Below the pieces are notes generated by a model. That model searched no databases and was not told the DNA's origin. It saw only the letters and a program-made list of their open reading frames with translations. A stretch of DNA of 64,000 nt from Demequina sediminicola (GTDB lineage: Bacteria > Actinomycetota > Actinomycetes > Actinomycetales > Demequinaceae): the NCBI RefSeq assembly GCF_000975055.1, contig NZ_BBRB01000004.1:116171-180170 (forward strand), written 5' to 3'. How positions within the stretch are numbered: position 1 is the first letter of the stretch; every line of letters begins with the position of its first letter. Below, one piece after another: positions 36,095 to 45,583 of the stretch. The translations under genes were made by a program, and so were the position numbers.

Positions 36095-36970
36095 TTATGG
36101 AACCAGGCCGGATCCTGCATCGGCGCCCTTGGCCGGCGCAGCGGCCCGCGGCTGGCGAGTTCGCATGCGTCCTTCGATATACGTCGCGAGTCGCGATACG
36201 GCCATGTTGACCAAGATGTAGACCACCATCGCGGCAACAACCAGCGGGATAACTGACGAGTTACCGAAGAAGTTGTACAGGTTCTTGGTGGTCGTCAGGA
36301 GTTCCACGTAGGCAATGATGAAGCCAAGCGACGTGTCCTTCAAGAGCACCACAATTTGGCTGATCAGTGCCGGCAACATAATGCGGACTGCCTGCGGGAG
36401 CTGAATGCGGAGCATCGTTTGCAAAGGGGTGAAACCGATGGCCAGTCCCGCCTCACGCTGGCCGCTCGGTAGGGCGGCGATGCCGGCACGCAGGATCTCG
36501 GCGACGACAGCGGTGTTGTAGACCACGAGGCCGAGCACTACGGCCATGAGTGGCGAGAGGTCCATGGCAATCACGCCGAAGTACATGATGAGCAGCACGG
36601 GGATGCCACGGAAGATGTGGGTAAAGCCAATGGCTGGGTAGCGGATCCACCGCGTTGGCGCCTGACGCGTAATTGTCAGAATCATCGCGAACGCGACGAC
36701 AATGGGCACTGCGATGACAACGGCTTTCAGCGTCCCGAGCAACAGACCGTCGACGAGGAGGCGCTGCCACACTTCGAATCCCGTGAAGCCCTTATCCCCT
36801 GCCCACAGCACCTGCCAGCGGTCGTCAAAGATGCCTCGGCGGTAGGCGTCGATCGCAAGCCATACCAGAGCGCCAATAATCAGCACCGAAATGAGCACGG
36901 TGTACAGGCGGTCACGCCGGATCGCCTTGGGCCCCGGGATGTCGTAGAGGACTTGCTGCTTCTCACTCAT
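36095..36970 (-). CDS. gluD: Glutamate ABC transporter permease, GluD-like
   Basis: The 291-residue protein has five to six membrane segments and the HisM/GlnP-type permease pattern, including the EAA-like loop (ALPSGQREAGLAIGFTPLQTMLRI in outline) that docks on the ATPase. It begins with a hydrophilic region of about 20 residues and ends with an Arg/Ala-rich tail. Its start overlaps the gluC end by four bases, so the two permeases are made together as a heterodimer. Confidence 0.9.
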   Translation of the reverse strand: MSEKQQVLYDIPGPKAIRRDRLYTVLISVLIIGALVWLAIDAYRRGIFDDRWQVLWAGDKGFTGFEVWQRLLVDGLLLGTLKAVVIAVPIVVAFAMILTITRQAPTRWIRYPAIGFTHIFRGIPVLLIMYFGVIAMDLSPLMAVVLGLVVYNTAVVAEILRAGIAALPSGQREAGLAIGFTPLQTMLRIQLPQAVRIMLPALISQIVVLLKDTSLGFIIAYVELLTTTKNLYNFFGNSSVIPLVVAAMVVYILVNMAVSRLATYIEGRMRTRQPRAAAPAKGADAGSGLVP

Positions 36971-37620
36971 CGTGCGACCGCCACCTTGGACTCAAGTTTC
37001 TCAGCGGATATCGATAACGGCAGTGTCATGACCAGATAGGCCACACCGACACCCATAAATACGCCAATCACGTCTCCGGGGTTGCCGTTGGCTAGGCGAG
37101 TACCGATGGCGGTGAGTTCAGTGGTCGCAAACCCTGCCGCCACCGAAGTGTTCTTGATGTGGGCCACGTACACGTTGATCAGCGGAGGAACCACCGACCG
37201 AAATGCCTGCGGGAGAACCACAGTGCCGAGTGTCTGGATGAAGGTCAAACCAACGCTACGAGCGGCCTCAGCCTGACCCACACCAACCGAGTTGATGCCC
37301 GAGCGGACTGCCTCACAGACAAACGTCGACGTATAGAGGGACATCGCGACGATCGCGGTGATCACTCCCAGTGGAAGGACGATGCCAAACAGGGGTGGTG
37401 CCGCGCTCCCGAGAAACACAAAGAGCAGGGTCAGCGGAGTGTTGCGAAAAATGGTGACGTAGGCCGCTGAGAAGGTCCGCAGTGGTGCCACGGGCGAGAC
37501 CCGAAAGGCCGCCAGGACCACACCCCAGACGAACGACAGCACACCCGCGACCACGGTGATGCCCAATGTCGTGAGAAAGGCACCCCACAACAGATCGAAG
37601 TTGTCGATCAGTACGCCCAT
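36967..37620 (-). CDS. gluC: Glutamate ABC transporter permease, GluC-like
   Basis: The 217-residue inner-membrane protein has five segments and the EAA loop (VGVGQAEAARSVGLTFIQTL in outline). It pairs with the GluD-like permease. It is separated from the upstream gluB by 94 bases that contain a perfect 16-bp stem-loop, so its expression may be lower than that of the binding protein. The order A-B-C-D matches gluABCD of Corynebacterium glutamicum. Confidence 0.91.
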   Translation of the reverse strand: MGVLIDNFDLLWGAFLTTLGITVVAGVLSFVWGVVLAAFRVSPVAPLRTFSAAYVTIFRNTPLTLLFVFLGSAAPPLFGIVLPLGVITAIVAMSLYTSTFVCEAVRSGINSVGVGQAEAARSVGLTFIQTLGTVVLPQAFRSVVPPLINVYVAHIKNTSVAAGFATTELTAIGTRLANGNPGDVIGVFMGVGVAYLVMTLPLSISAEKLESKVAVAR

Positions 37621-37645
37621 ATCCCTGTTCTCTCAGTCTGAGTGA

Positions 37646-37680
37646 GGGGTGTCCCGGAGCCCGCGGCTCCGGGACACCCC
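37646..37680 (-). promoter_or_regulatory. Perfect 16-bp stem-loop between gluB and gluC
   Basis: Positions 37646-37661 (GGGGTGTCCCGGAGCC) pair without mismatch with 37665-37680 around a three-base loop. On the minus strand it is followed by TCACTCAGAC, not a T-run, so it is more likely a 3'-end stabiliser, pausing or partial termination site than a full terminator. Confidence 0.75.
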
Positions 37681-37714
37681 ATCAACGTACAGTGCTCTCT
37701 TCAGTCGCCAGTGC

Positions 37715-38581
37715 TTAGTAGCGGTCGACTGCGGGAGTTTCAGGCTCAGGAAGGACGGTACCGGCGGATCCGTCAGCGTTCCAAGCTTCGAGCCAGCGAC
37801 CGTCTTCGAAGATCTCCTCCAGGACATCGTTGATCCAGTCGCGGAACTCGTCGTCCTCGAGTGCCAGGCCGATGCCGTAGGGCTCCTCGGTGAAAGGCTC
37901 GCCAGCAATGGCGAACTCACCGTCGGACTCATCGACATATCCGGCGAGAATCACGTTGTCTGTGGTGACGACGTCTACCTGACCGTTGCGCAGTGGCTCA
38001 AGGCAGTCGGTGTACGCAGCGAACAGCACCAAGTTGGCGTCGGGGTAGTTCTCGGAGATATTCGCGGCGGGGGTCGAACCTTCGACTGAGCACACGTTCT
38101 TGCCGGCGAGATCATCTGGGCCTGAGATATCGCTGTTGTCAGCGAGGACCATCAGCGACTGACCTGCGTTGTAGTAAGGCCCGGCGAAGGACACGACTTC
38201 CTTGCGCTCGTCGTTAATGGTGTACGTGGCGACGACGAGGTCCACCTGTCCACCTTCGATGAAGGGCTCACGGTTGGCGGACACAGTCTCTACCCACTCG
38301 ATGTTGTCCTCAGAAATACCAAGTTCACCCGCGATGATCGTGCCGATATTGACGTCGAAGCCCACGGGAACTCCGTCAGGACCAATGAGGCCAAACAGCG
38401 GCTGGTCGAACTTAGTACCGATGGTGATCTCGCCAGCTTCGGCAAGCTCCGCCATGGTCGAACCTTCTGGGAAATCGCCGGTAGCGACTTCCTCTGTACC
38501 GCCATCGTCGGAACTACAAGCGGACAGCACCAGCACTGCAGCAGCCCCGAATGCTGCGACCTTCGTCTTCGTGAACATCAT
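37715..38581 (-). CDS. gluB: Glutamate ABC transporter solute-binding lipoprotein, GluB-like
   Basis: The 288-residue protein begins with a lipoprotein signal (lipobox LSAC, Cys at about 21) and a Ser/Asp/Glu-rich linker before the family 3 solute-binding domain (GFDVNIGTIIAGELGI, then EVVSFAGPYYNAGQS). The ATG at 38581 has AGAGGAG upstream and is followed directly by a second ATG. It is the extracytoplasmic receptor of the uptake system and is preceded by the ATPase gene 53 bases upstream. Confidence 0.93.
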   Translation of the reverse strand: MMFTKTKVAAFGAAAVLVLSACSSDDGGTEEVATGDFPEGSTMAELAEAGEITIGTKFDQPLFGLIGPDGVPVGFDVNIGTIIAGELGISEDNIEWVETVSANREPFIEGGQVDLVVATYTINDERKEVVSFAGPYYNAGQSLMVLADNSDISGPDDLAGKNVCSVEGSTPAANISENYPDANLVLFAAYTDCLEPLRNGQVDVVTTDNVILAGYVDESDGEFAIAGEPFTEEPYGIGLALEDDEFRDWINDVLEEIFEDGRWLEAWNADGSAGTVLPEPETPAVDRY

Positions 38582-38634
38582 TGTTCTCCTCTCATCTGCT
38601 GTGAACCGACGGTCCACAACGCTTGGGTGACGCG

Positions 38635-39408
38635 CTAGTGCGTCAAGATCTTGGATAGGAAGTCTTTGGCACGTGGAGATTGCGCGTTGGTGAAGAACTC
38701 CTCCGGGGTGTTCTCCTCCTCGATGCGACCATCCGCCATGAACACAACGCGATTGGCGGCCTTGCGGGCAAAGCCCATCTCGTGAGTCACCACGATCATG
38801 GTCATGCCTTCCTTGGCCAAGTCGGTCATGACGTCGAGGACCTCGTTGATCATTTCCGGGTCGAGAGCCGACGTGGGCTCATCGAACAACATCACCTTGG
38901 GATGCATCGCGAGCGAGCGCGCAATGGCGACACGCTGCTGCTGACCGCCCGAGAGTTGCGCAGGGTACTTCTCCGCCTGGTTGTCGACGCCGACGCGCTT
39001 CAGGAGCTCCATGCCCTCTTCACGAGCCTGGGATTTTGACAACTTGCGAACCTTGATAGGACCAAGCGTCACATTCTCGAGGATCGTCTTGTGGGCGAAG
39101 AGATTGAATGACTGGAACACCATGCCGACATCGGCGCGCAAGTGAGCGAGCGACTTTCCCTCCGCTGGAAGTTCTTCGCCGTCGATGGTGATGTTGCCGT
39201 CATCAATCGATTCAAGCCTGTTGATAGCACGACATAGGGTCGACTTTCCGGACCCTGAAGGCCCAATCACCACCACCACTTCACCGCGTTTCACGGTCAT
39301 GTTGATGTCGTTGAGGACGTGCAAGTCCCCAAAGTGCTTGTTCACATGCTCAAGGCTGACGAGCGCCGTTGCTCCGCTGCCGGCCGAGACCTGAAAGGCT
39401 TCGTCCAT
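38635..39408 (-). CDS. gluA: Glutamate ABC transporter ATP-binding protein, GluA-like
   Basis: The 257-residue ATPase has Walker A at 49-57 (GPSGSGKST), the LSGGQQQR signature, Walker [12 protein letters not shown] and the H-loop VTHEMG. These are typical of polar amino acid importers. The ATG at 39408 is chosen; a TTG two codons upstream is possible. It is the first gene of the cluster. An AmtR- or nitrogen-type operator was not recognised in the 50 bases upstream. Confidence 0.94.
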   Translation of the reverse strand: MDEAFQVSAGSGATALVSLEHVNKHFGDLHVLNDINMTVKRGEVVVVIGPSGSGKSTLCRAINRLESIDDGNITIDGEELPAEGKSLAHLRADVGMVFQSFNLFAHKTILENVTLGPIKVRKLSKSQAREEGMELLKRVGVDNQAEKYPAQLSGGQQQRVAIARSLAMHPKVMLFDEPTSALDPEMINEVLDVMTDLAKEGMTMIVVTHEMGFARKAANRVVFMADGRIEEENTPEEFFTNAQSPRAKDFLSKILTH

Positions 39409-39458
39409 GGACAAACCCTATCGGGTGGCACATACCTGTGTCCCTCGATGCCTGCACC

Positions 39459-40433
39459 TTAATCAAGATGTAACGCGTCGCGGCACCAGGCCACGTCGTC
39501 CGCAAGTGCGGACGTCAAGGCCTCTACGGAACCAAAATCAAGCATCGGCCGACGCCACTTGACGAGGTCGAACGCCACCTCAGTGTCATAGAGGTTCAGG
39601 CCGTCCCTGTCCATGACGAATCCCTCAACTCGAAGGCTCTCCACCCCGACTGTGTAGTTGAAGCCGATGCTGATCGCGGCCGGCAACGACAGCCCCACCA
39701 GCGATTCAGCAGCCGGGTTGGCACGCGAGTCAAGCACCTGCAGATAGCCGGCGTAGACACCGTGTCGCGGAATCATGCCTCCCGTCACACCCACGTTCGC
39801 GGTGGGGAACCCTATCTCGCGCCCGAGTTTGTCGCCGTGCTCCACGACGCCGCGCAGCCGATGTGGCCGTCCCAAGATGGTCGCGGCCTCATCCATGCGG
39901 CCGTTCTCCAGAAGATCCCGGACCCAGGTCGAGGACCAGCGTCGTCCCGACTCGGAGGTGCCACAAGCGTCAGTGATCACATCCGTGTCAAAACCCATGG
40001 TGGTGCCCAACACGCGCATGGTGTCGACATCTCCAGCATTACCGCGGCCAAACTTTGTGTCTTGCCCCAACACCACGGTCTTGGCGCCCAGCCCATCGAC
40101 GAGCCAGGTACGCACAAACTCCTGCGGAGTCTGCTGAGCGAACGCCAGTGTGTAATCCACGACCAGCACGGCATCCAGTCCGGTTGCCGCCAGTCGTTCG
40201 AGTTTGTCGTCAAGACCAGTAATCAGCAGCGGTGGGTGGGCGGGGTCGTGCACGGCCTTGGGGTGCGGCTCAAAAGTCATTGCCACGGCTTGCTGGCCAC
40301 GCTCTCGAGCATCGGCGACCATGCGAGTCAGCACAGCCTGATGGCCGCGATGGACACCGTCAAAGTTGCCGACAGTGACCGCGGTGGGACCCAAGTCTGC
40401 CGGCACGTCAGCCAGAGAACGCCAAATCTGCAT
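39459..40433 (-). CDS. ribF: Bifunctional riboflavin kinase/FAD synthetase
   Basis: RibF makes FMN and FAD. The N-terminal adenylyltransferase domain shows VGNFDGVHRGHQ with the G-x-HxGH nucleotide motif, and the C-terminal kinase domain shows GFPTANVG with a threonine for magnesium and the conserved NLYDTEV. The protein is about 324 residues. The ATG at 40433 fits homologues; one at 40442 adds three residues. It is separated from truB by a small cupin gene and from rpsO by the glutamate cluster. Confidence 0.95.
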   Translation of the reverse strand: MQIWRSLADVPADLGPTAVTVGNFDGVHRGHQAVLTRMVADARERGQQAVAMTFEPHPKAVHDPAHPPLLITGLDDKLERLAATGLDAVLVVDYTLAFAQQTPQEFVRTWLVDGLGAKTVVLGQDTKFGRGNAGDVDTMRVLGTTMGFDTDVITDACGTSESGRRWSSTWVRDLLENGRMDEAATILGRPHRLRGVVEHGDKLGREIGFPTANVGVTGGMIPRHGVYAGYLQVLDSRANPAAESLVGLSLPAAISIGFNYTVGVESLRVEGFVMDRDGLNLYDTEVAFDLVKWRRPMLDFGSVEALTSALADDVAWCRDALHLD

Positions 40434-40466
40434 GGCGCCCATTCTGCCTGATACGGACAGACGCTC

Positions 40467-40871
40467 CTACCGGGGATCGAGCATGATGAGCGCGAGCTTG
40501 CTGGGCTCAAGGGCGTCGACAGCGTGGGCCAAGCGCGTAGTCAGGTGGATCACACCGCCTGGTGACAGTTCCTCCGTGCGCCCCTCTGCCGTCACCGCCA
40601 ACCGCCCTTCAAGAACCATCAGCAACACTGGCATCGCAGCTGTGTGCTCGGTCAGCACCTGGCCTTTGTCGAAGGCGAAGAGCACAATGCGTGCGCCCTC
40701 TTCCTTGAGGACCGTCCTTGAGAGGGTCGATTCCGGTTGAACCGACACGAGGCTGGCCAGTCCCTCGACATGTGTCATCTGCCCAGCAATATCAGTGGCG
40801 CCCAGCATGGACGGCCGGGACGATGCTGTAGCGGCACCAGACTCGGGTGAGGGGGCTGTGGGTTCAGTCAT
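40467..40871 (-). CDS. Small cupin-domain protein
   Basis: The 134-residue product has a disordered Ser/Ala/Pro-rich N-terminus and one cupin barrel (FAFDKGQVLTEHTAAMPVLLMVLEG, then ELSPGGVIHLTTRLAHAV). The second motif ends in an Ala-His pair usable for metal binding. It has no other domain. The start at 40871 has AAGGAGAC upstream. It sits between truB and ribF, where homologous actinobacterial loci usually have nothing, so it may be an inserted gene carried along on the message. The substrate is unknown. Confidence 0.75.
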   Translation of the reverse strand: MTEPTAPSPESGAATASSRPSMLGATDIAGQMTHVEGLASLVSVQPESTLSRTVLKEEGARIVLFAFDKGQVLTEHTAAMPVLLMVLEGRLAVTAEGRTEELSPGGVIHLTTRLAHAVDALEPSKLALIMLDPR

Positions 40872-40959
40872 GACGGGTCTCCTTGAGGTCGAACCAGTCA
40901 TCCCAGATTAGGCAACCATTCAGTACTCAAATAGGACTTCATACTCACGCGCATGAACG

Positions 40960-41886
40960 CTACGACTGCGAAGGCTTGAACACGATCTCGGACTTTACTT
41001 GTCCGTCCACCTGCCGGACGACGGCAATGAGATCGCCGTCGGGCCCAATACCGGCAAGCGGGCCGTCATAGACAAAATCGGTGGTGTCTTTGAAATGCTG
41101 ACCGAAGCCGAGGGTGCGTGCTTCGCGTTCACTGAGCGCACGAACGGGCAGGATATCTGCACCTGCAGCCCCCAGTCCTAGGCGGGGCACCTCTCCCCCA
41201 GCGTCAACAATTGCCTCGAGTTGTTCGAGAGTCATCGCATCTGCGACCTCGAAGTCACCGACGTTAATGCGGCGCAGGGCAGTTAAGTGCCCACCCACAC
41301 CCAAAGCGGCACCGAGATCCCTGGCCAGAGCGCGCACATACGTGCCGGAGGACACGTCAACGCGCACATCGAGCTCGATAAAGGCGTCGACACGACGGGC
41401 GCCGGTGATCGTGAACTCATGCACAGTGACAGGACGCGCAGGGATCTCCACGTCTTCGCCATCTCGAACGCGTTTATAGGCGCGCTCACCATTGATTTTG
41501 ATCGCACTCACAGCACTAGGCGCTTGCTGGATGTCGCCCGTGAGATTCGCCACCGCTGAGGCGATGTCGGCTTGCGTCACCGCACTGGCGTCCGTCGTCG
41601 TGACGACGTCACCCTCAGCATCGTCGGTCACGGTGTTTTGCCCCAGGCGCATCGTCGCCGTGTAGGTCTTGTCATGACCCACCACATACGTCAGCAGCTT
41701 GGTGGCCTTGCCGATGCCCAGAACTAGCAGTCCTGTGGCCATCGGATCGAGTGTGCCCGCATGGCCTACCTTGCGAGTATTGGCGAGGCGGCGCATCCGT
41801 GCCACCACATCATGCGACGTCCAGCCCGCCGGCTTGTCCACCAGGACAATGCCGGGGGCCGGATCATCATTACTACGCTTTGCCAT
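40960..41886 (-). CDS. truB: tRNA pseudouridine(55) synthase TruB
   Basis: TruB isomerises U55 in the T-loop of tRNAs. The 308-residue enzyme has the catalytic D47 in HAGTLDPMATG, the KTY motif (HDKTYTATMRLG) and the YVRALARDLG segment, and a C-terminal PUA-like domain. The ATG at 41886 overlaps the rbfA end by 14 bases; a much longer frame back to 42204 runs inside rbfA and is rejected. Confidence 0.96.
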   Translation of the reverse strand: MAKRSNDDPAPGIVLVDKPAGWTSHDVVARMRRLANTRKVGHAGTLDPMATGLLVLGIGKATKLLTYVVGHDKTYTATMRLGQNTVTDDAEGDVVTTTDASAVTQADIASAVANLTGDIQQAPSAVSAIKINGERAYKRVRDGEDVEIPARPVTVHEFTITGARRVDAFIELDVRVDVSSGTYVRALARDLGAALGVGGHLTALRRINVGDFEVADAMTLEQLEAIVDAGGEVPRLGLGAAGADILPVRALSEREARTLGFGQHFKDTTDFVYDGPLAGIGPDGDLIAVVRQVDGQVKSEIVFKPSQS

Positions 41887-42316
41887 CCTCGTCCGCCTCA
41901 TCACTGTGGCGGTAAGGGTCTTCCTCACCCGCGAACTTTGCGTTCTCGCGAAGTTTGCGCAGCTCCTCGTCACGCTGGTGCGCCTCATGAAGCGCCTTGT
42001 CCAGCGTTGCCGCCGTTTCTGGCACGGCATCGAGGTGGAACTCGAGGGTGGGCGTGAGCCGGATACCCAGCTCACGCCCCACCAGCGAGCGCAGTCGGCC
42101 CTTGGCAGAGGCCAGAGCAGCGGCCGTGTCGGCACGCTCCTCTTCCCCGCCGTAGACCGTGTAAAACACGGACGCCTGTTGCAGGTCGCCGGTGACACGA
42201 ACATCGGTCACTGTGACGAAACCCAAGCGAGGGTCCTTGATCTCGGTCTCAAGCGCGCGAGCCACCAGTTTCTTGATGGTTCCCGCGAGCTTGAGCGCCC
42301 GTGCACTGTCTGCCAT
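41873..42316 (-). CDS. rbfA: Ribosome-binding factor A
   Basis: RbfA helps mature the 30S subunit 5' end of 16S rRNA and is needed in the cold. The 147-residue protein has a single KH-type fold (IKDPRLGFVTVTDVRVTGDLQQASVFYTV in outline) and an acidic C-terminal extension. The ATG overlaps the infB stop by one base (TAATG), and truB starts inside its last codons. Confidence 0.95.
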   Translation of the reverse strand: MADSARALKLAGTIKKLVARALETEIKDPRLGFVTVTDVRVTGDLQQASVFYTVYGGEEERADTAAALASAKGRLRSLVGRELGIRLTPTLEFHLDAVPETAATLDKALHEAHQRDEELRKLRENAKFAGEEDPYRHSDEADEDGKA

Positions 42317-45120
42317 TAGTTCCTCGGAATCTCGACCATCTCGAAGGTCTCAATGATGTCGCCGACACGCAGGTCGTTGAACTTGCCCAAGCCAATACCG
42401 CACTCGTAGCCGTCCTTGACCTCGGTGACGTCATCCTTGAAGCGACGCAGAGTGTCGATCGTGGGCTCGCCGATGACGACACCCTCACGCACCACCTTGG
42501 CCTTGGCATTACGCACGATCTTGCCGTTACGCACCAAGCAACCAGCGATGTTTCCGAACTTGGAGGACCGGAAGATCTCCATGACCTCGGCGCCACCAAC
42601 CTGCTTCTCTTCGAACTCAGGCTTAAGCATGCCCTTGAGCGACGCCTCAACGTCCTCGATGGCACGGTAGATGACTGAGTAGAAGCGCATGTCGACGCCT
42701 TCGCGGTCCGCAAGCTCCTGCACACGCTCGGCAGGACGGACGTTGAAGCCCAAAATGATTGCGTTGTCGACCGTGGCAAGGTTCACGTCGTTCTGCGTCA
42801 CAGCACCCACACCACGGTGGATGATGCGCAGATCGACCTCGTCGCCCACATCGATCTGGAGGAGCGCATCTTCCAGTGCCTCCACGGCACCGGAAACGTC
42901 TCCCTTGATGATGAGGTTGAGGGTGTCGACCTTGCCGTCCTCGATGGCCTTGTTGAGGTCCTCGAGGCTGATGCGCTTGCGACGCTTGGCCAACTGAGCT
43001 GCACGTGCCGCGGCTTCACGCTTCTCAGCGATCTGACGCGCAGTGCGGTCATCGTCCGCCACCAAGAAGGTGTCGCCTGCGCCCGGAACGGACGTCAGAC
43101 CGATCACCAGCACTGGTCGTGCAGGCGTTGCCTCCTGGACAGGCTTGTCGTGCTCGTCGAACATTGCACGCACGCGGCCGTGAGCTGTACCGGCAACAAT
43201 CGAGTCGCCCACACGGAGGGTTCCCGAGTTGACCAGCACCGTTGCCACAGCACCGCGTCCCTTGTCTAGGTGCGCCTCGACTGCGACACCACGGGCGTCC
43301 TTGTCGGGGTTCGCACGGAGGTCAAGACCGGCGTCTGCGGTCAGCAGAACTGCCTCGAGCAGGGCGTCGATGTTCAGGTTGTTCAGCGCGGACACCTCGA
43401 CGAACATGGTGTCGCCACCCCAGTCCTCAGAGACCAAGTTGTACTCAGTCAGCTGCTGACGGATCTTGTCCGCGTTGGCACCTTCCTTATCGATCTTGTT
43501 AATCGCCACGACGATAGGCACGTTTGCAGCCTGCGCGTGGTTCAAGGCTTCGATCGTCTGCGGCATCACACCGTCATCGGCAGCGACCACGAGGATCGCG
43601 ATGTCGGTGACCTGAGCACCACGAGCACGCATAGCGGTAAACGCCTCGTGACCTGGGGTGTCAATAAACGTGATCGCACGCGTGACGCCTTCGTGCTCGT
43701 GATGAACCTGGTAAGCACCGATGTGCTGGGTGATACCGCCGGCCTCGCCAGAGATGACGTCGGCCTTACGGATCGAGTCCAGCAGACGGGTCTTACCGTG
43801 GTCAACGTGACCCATGACGGTGACGACCGGAGGACGAGCCTCGAGGTCGGCATCGGTCTCTGCCTCGAGTTCGGCTTCGATGTCGAGTCCGAAGTCCTCG
43901 AGCAGTTCGCGGTCTTCCTCTTCAGGCGAGACGATCTGGATCTTGTAGCCAAGTTCCGCACCGAGGGCCTCGAAGGTTGCCTCATCGAGCGACTGTGTGG
44001 CCGTTGCCATCTCACCGAGGTGGAACAGCACCGTCACCAACGACGCGGGGTTGACATCAATCTTGTCTGCGAAGTCCGACAGCGTCGCACCGCGTCGGAG
44101 ACGCAACAGGGTGGTGCCGTCTCCGCGTGGGATCTGCACACCACCAATGGCGGGTGCTTGCTGCTGCTCGTACTCGGCCCGCTTGGCGCGCTTGCTCTTA
44201 CGCGAGCGCGCTGGCTTACCGCCTTGGCGTCCAAACGCACCGGCAGTACCGCCACCGCGGCCACGACCGCCGGCCGCAGGACGGCCACCAGGACCACCGA
44301 AGCCAGGACGGCCACCAGGACCACCGGGACCACCGCCGGGACGGCCACCAGGACCACCACCGGGACGACCACCGAAACCGCCAGGGGCCTTCTGAGGCAT
44401 CTGGCCTGGTGTCGGGCGGCCACCGGGACCACCTGCGCCACCGCCTGGACGCCCACCAGGACCACCGGGACCGCGGCCACCAGGGCCACCTTGTCCACCC
44501 TGGCCACCGCCTGGACGGCCACCTGGGCCGCCACCGGGACGCGAGGTCTGGAACGGGTTGTTACCACCGGGACGCGGACGCGGGCGTGGGCCTGCGGAGC
44601 GCTCCGAGAAGGGGTTATTGCCACCCGGACGCGGACGCGGCTTAGGCATGTCCGACGGGGTGGGTGCACCGGGCTTGGCGGCAGGCTTAGCGTCACCCTT
44701 GCCGTCAGCCTTTGCATCGGCCTTAGCCGCGGCAGGCTTAGCGGCACCGGGCTTCGGAGCACTCGCACCCGGCTTCGCAGCTGGCTTAGACGCAGGCGCT
44801 GCAGGAGCCTCATCCTGCGCTACGGGAGCGTCAGCAGCGGGTGCAGCTTCCTCGGCCTTGGGGGCAGGCTTAGGCGCCGGCTTAGGACCGGGCTTGGGTG
44901 CAGCTGCCTTCTTAGCAGGTGCTTTCTTGGGCGCGGCGTCAGACTTGCTGTCTGCGTTGTCGGAGGCGGGGAACGCCTCACGTGCCTTGCGCACCACAGG
45001 GGCTTCCAGCGTCGAGGATGCACCCTTGACGTATTCACCCATGTCATTGAGCTTGGTAATGAGCTCTTTGCTCGGGATGCCGAGTTCTTTCGCGATCTCG
45101 TGAACGCGGGGCTTTGCCAC
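42316..45120 (-). CDS. infB: Translation initiation factor IF-2
   Basis: IF-2 places initiator tRNA on the ribosome with GTP. The 934-residue protein has an IF2_N domain ([18 protein letters not shown]), a low-complexity region of about 290 residues (first Ala/Pro/Lys-rich, then Gly/Pro/Arg-rich repeats of the GGRPGG type), a second N-terminal domain, the G domain with G1 at 437-444 (GHVDHGKT), G3 DTPGHE and G4 NKID, and the C-terminal beta barrels. The GTG at 45120 is chosen from AGGAGAATT upstream. Confidence 0.97.
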   Translation of the reverse strand: MAKPRVHEIAKELGIPSKELITKLNDMGEYVKGASSTLEAPVVRKAREAFPASDNADSKSDAAPKKAPAKKAAAPKPGPKPAPKPAPKAEEAAPAADAPVAQDEAPAAPASKPAAKPGASAPKPGAAKPAAAKADAKADGKGDAKPAAKPGAPTPSDMPKPRPRPGGNNPFSERSAGPRPRPRPGGNNPFQTSRPGGGPGGRPGGGQGGQGGPGGRGPGGPGGRPGGGAGGPGGRPTPGQMPQKAPGGFGGRPGGGPGGRPGGGPGGPGGRPGFGGPGGRPAAGGRGRGGGTAGAFGRQGGKPARSRKSKRAKRAEYEQQQAPAIGGVQIPRGDGTTLLRLRRGATLSDFADKIDVNPASLVTVLFHLGEMATATQSLDEATFEALGAELGYKIQIVSPEEEDRELLEDFGLDIEAELEAETDADLEARPPVVTVMGHVDHGKTRLLDSIRKADVISGEAGGITQHIGAYQVHHEHEGVTRAITFIDTPGHEAFTAMRARGAQVTDIAILVVAADDGVMPQTIEALNHAQAANVPIVVAINKIDKEGANADKIRQQLTEYNLVSEDWGGDTMFVEVSALNNLNIDALLEAVLLTADAGLDLRANPDKDARGVAVEAHLDKGRGAVATVLVNSGTLRVGDSIVAGTAHGRVRAMFDEHDKPVQEATPARPVLVIGLTSVPGAGDTFLVADDDRTARQIAEKREAAARAAQLAKRRKRISLEDLNKAIEDGKVDTLNLIIKGDVSGAVEALEDALLQIDVGDEVDLRIIHRGVGAVTQNDVNLATVDNAIILGFNVRPAERVQELADREGVDMRFYSVIYRAIEDVEASLKGMLKPEFEEKQVGGAEVMEIFRSSKFGNIAGCLVRNGKIVRNAKAKVVREGVVIGEPTIDTLRRFKDDVTEVKDGYECGIGLGKFNDLRVGDIIETFEMVEIPRN

Positions 45121-45255
45121 AATTCTCCTGTCTCGGTCCGACCGAGGCAGGGGTCGAACCATCGTTACGGCTGGGTACTCATCGTGAGGTACTCATCAGA
45201 CGGCCATGGGCTTTCTTCCCATCTTTGAAAAGCGAATATTGTCCAGCACCGATGT

Positions 45256-45525
45256 TCACGACACCTTCACACCAGACGCGTCAGCGCCCGGATGACGAAG
45301 AGCCCTGCCGAAAGCCCGGCGCTTAAGCGCCGTCTCACAACAGTCCGGGTCGCGGTGCAGCCAAGCACCGCGTCCGGAGCGGGTTCCAGCAGTGTCAACA
45401 ATCACGTTGTCACCGTCTAGCACCAGTCTCATCAGGACCGACCGAGGAGCCGTGCCACGGCACCCCACACACGTACGCATCGGCTCATGTGAGCGCGATG
45501 CGGGCATGAAGGAGTCACCGGACAT
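45256..45525 (-). CDS. YlxR/RnpM-family RNA-binding protein
   Basis: The 89-residue protein has the DUF448/YlxR signature (MRTCVGCRGTAPRSVLMRLV, GRGAWLH, CCETALKRRAFGRAL). Members bind RNA, and in Bacillus one modulates RNase P. It is in its usual place between nusA and infB. The first 15 residues before MRTCVGC are not conserved and the start could be internal. A 58-base gap separates it from nusA and 135 bases from infB. Confidence 0.93.
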   Translation of the reverse strand: MSGDSFMPASRSHEPMRTCVGCRGTAPRSVLMRLVLDGDNVIVDTAGTRSGRGAWLHRDPDCCETALKRRAFGRALRHPGADASGVKVS

Positions 45526-45583
45526 GGTTTCTCGGCCCTTCTAGTCTAGCGTCTATAGATCCCTGACAGGTACGCGGCGTGTC

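Noticed and set aside
41887..42204. N-terminal extension of truB
   Set aside because: Lies inside rbfA, with no TruB-like sequence before MAKRSN.
43270..45228. 652-codon open frame antisense to infB
   Set aside because: Product is low-complexity Thr/Arg/Gly sequence derived from the IF-2 repeats; no start signal and total overlap with infB.
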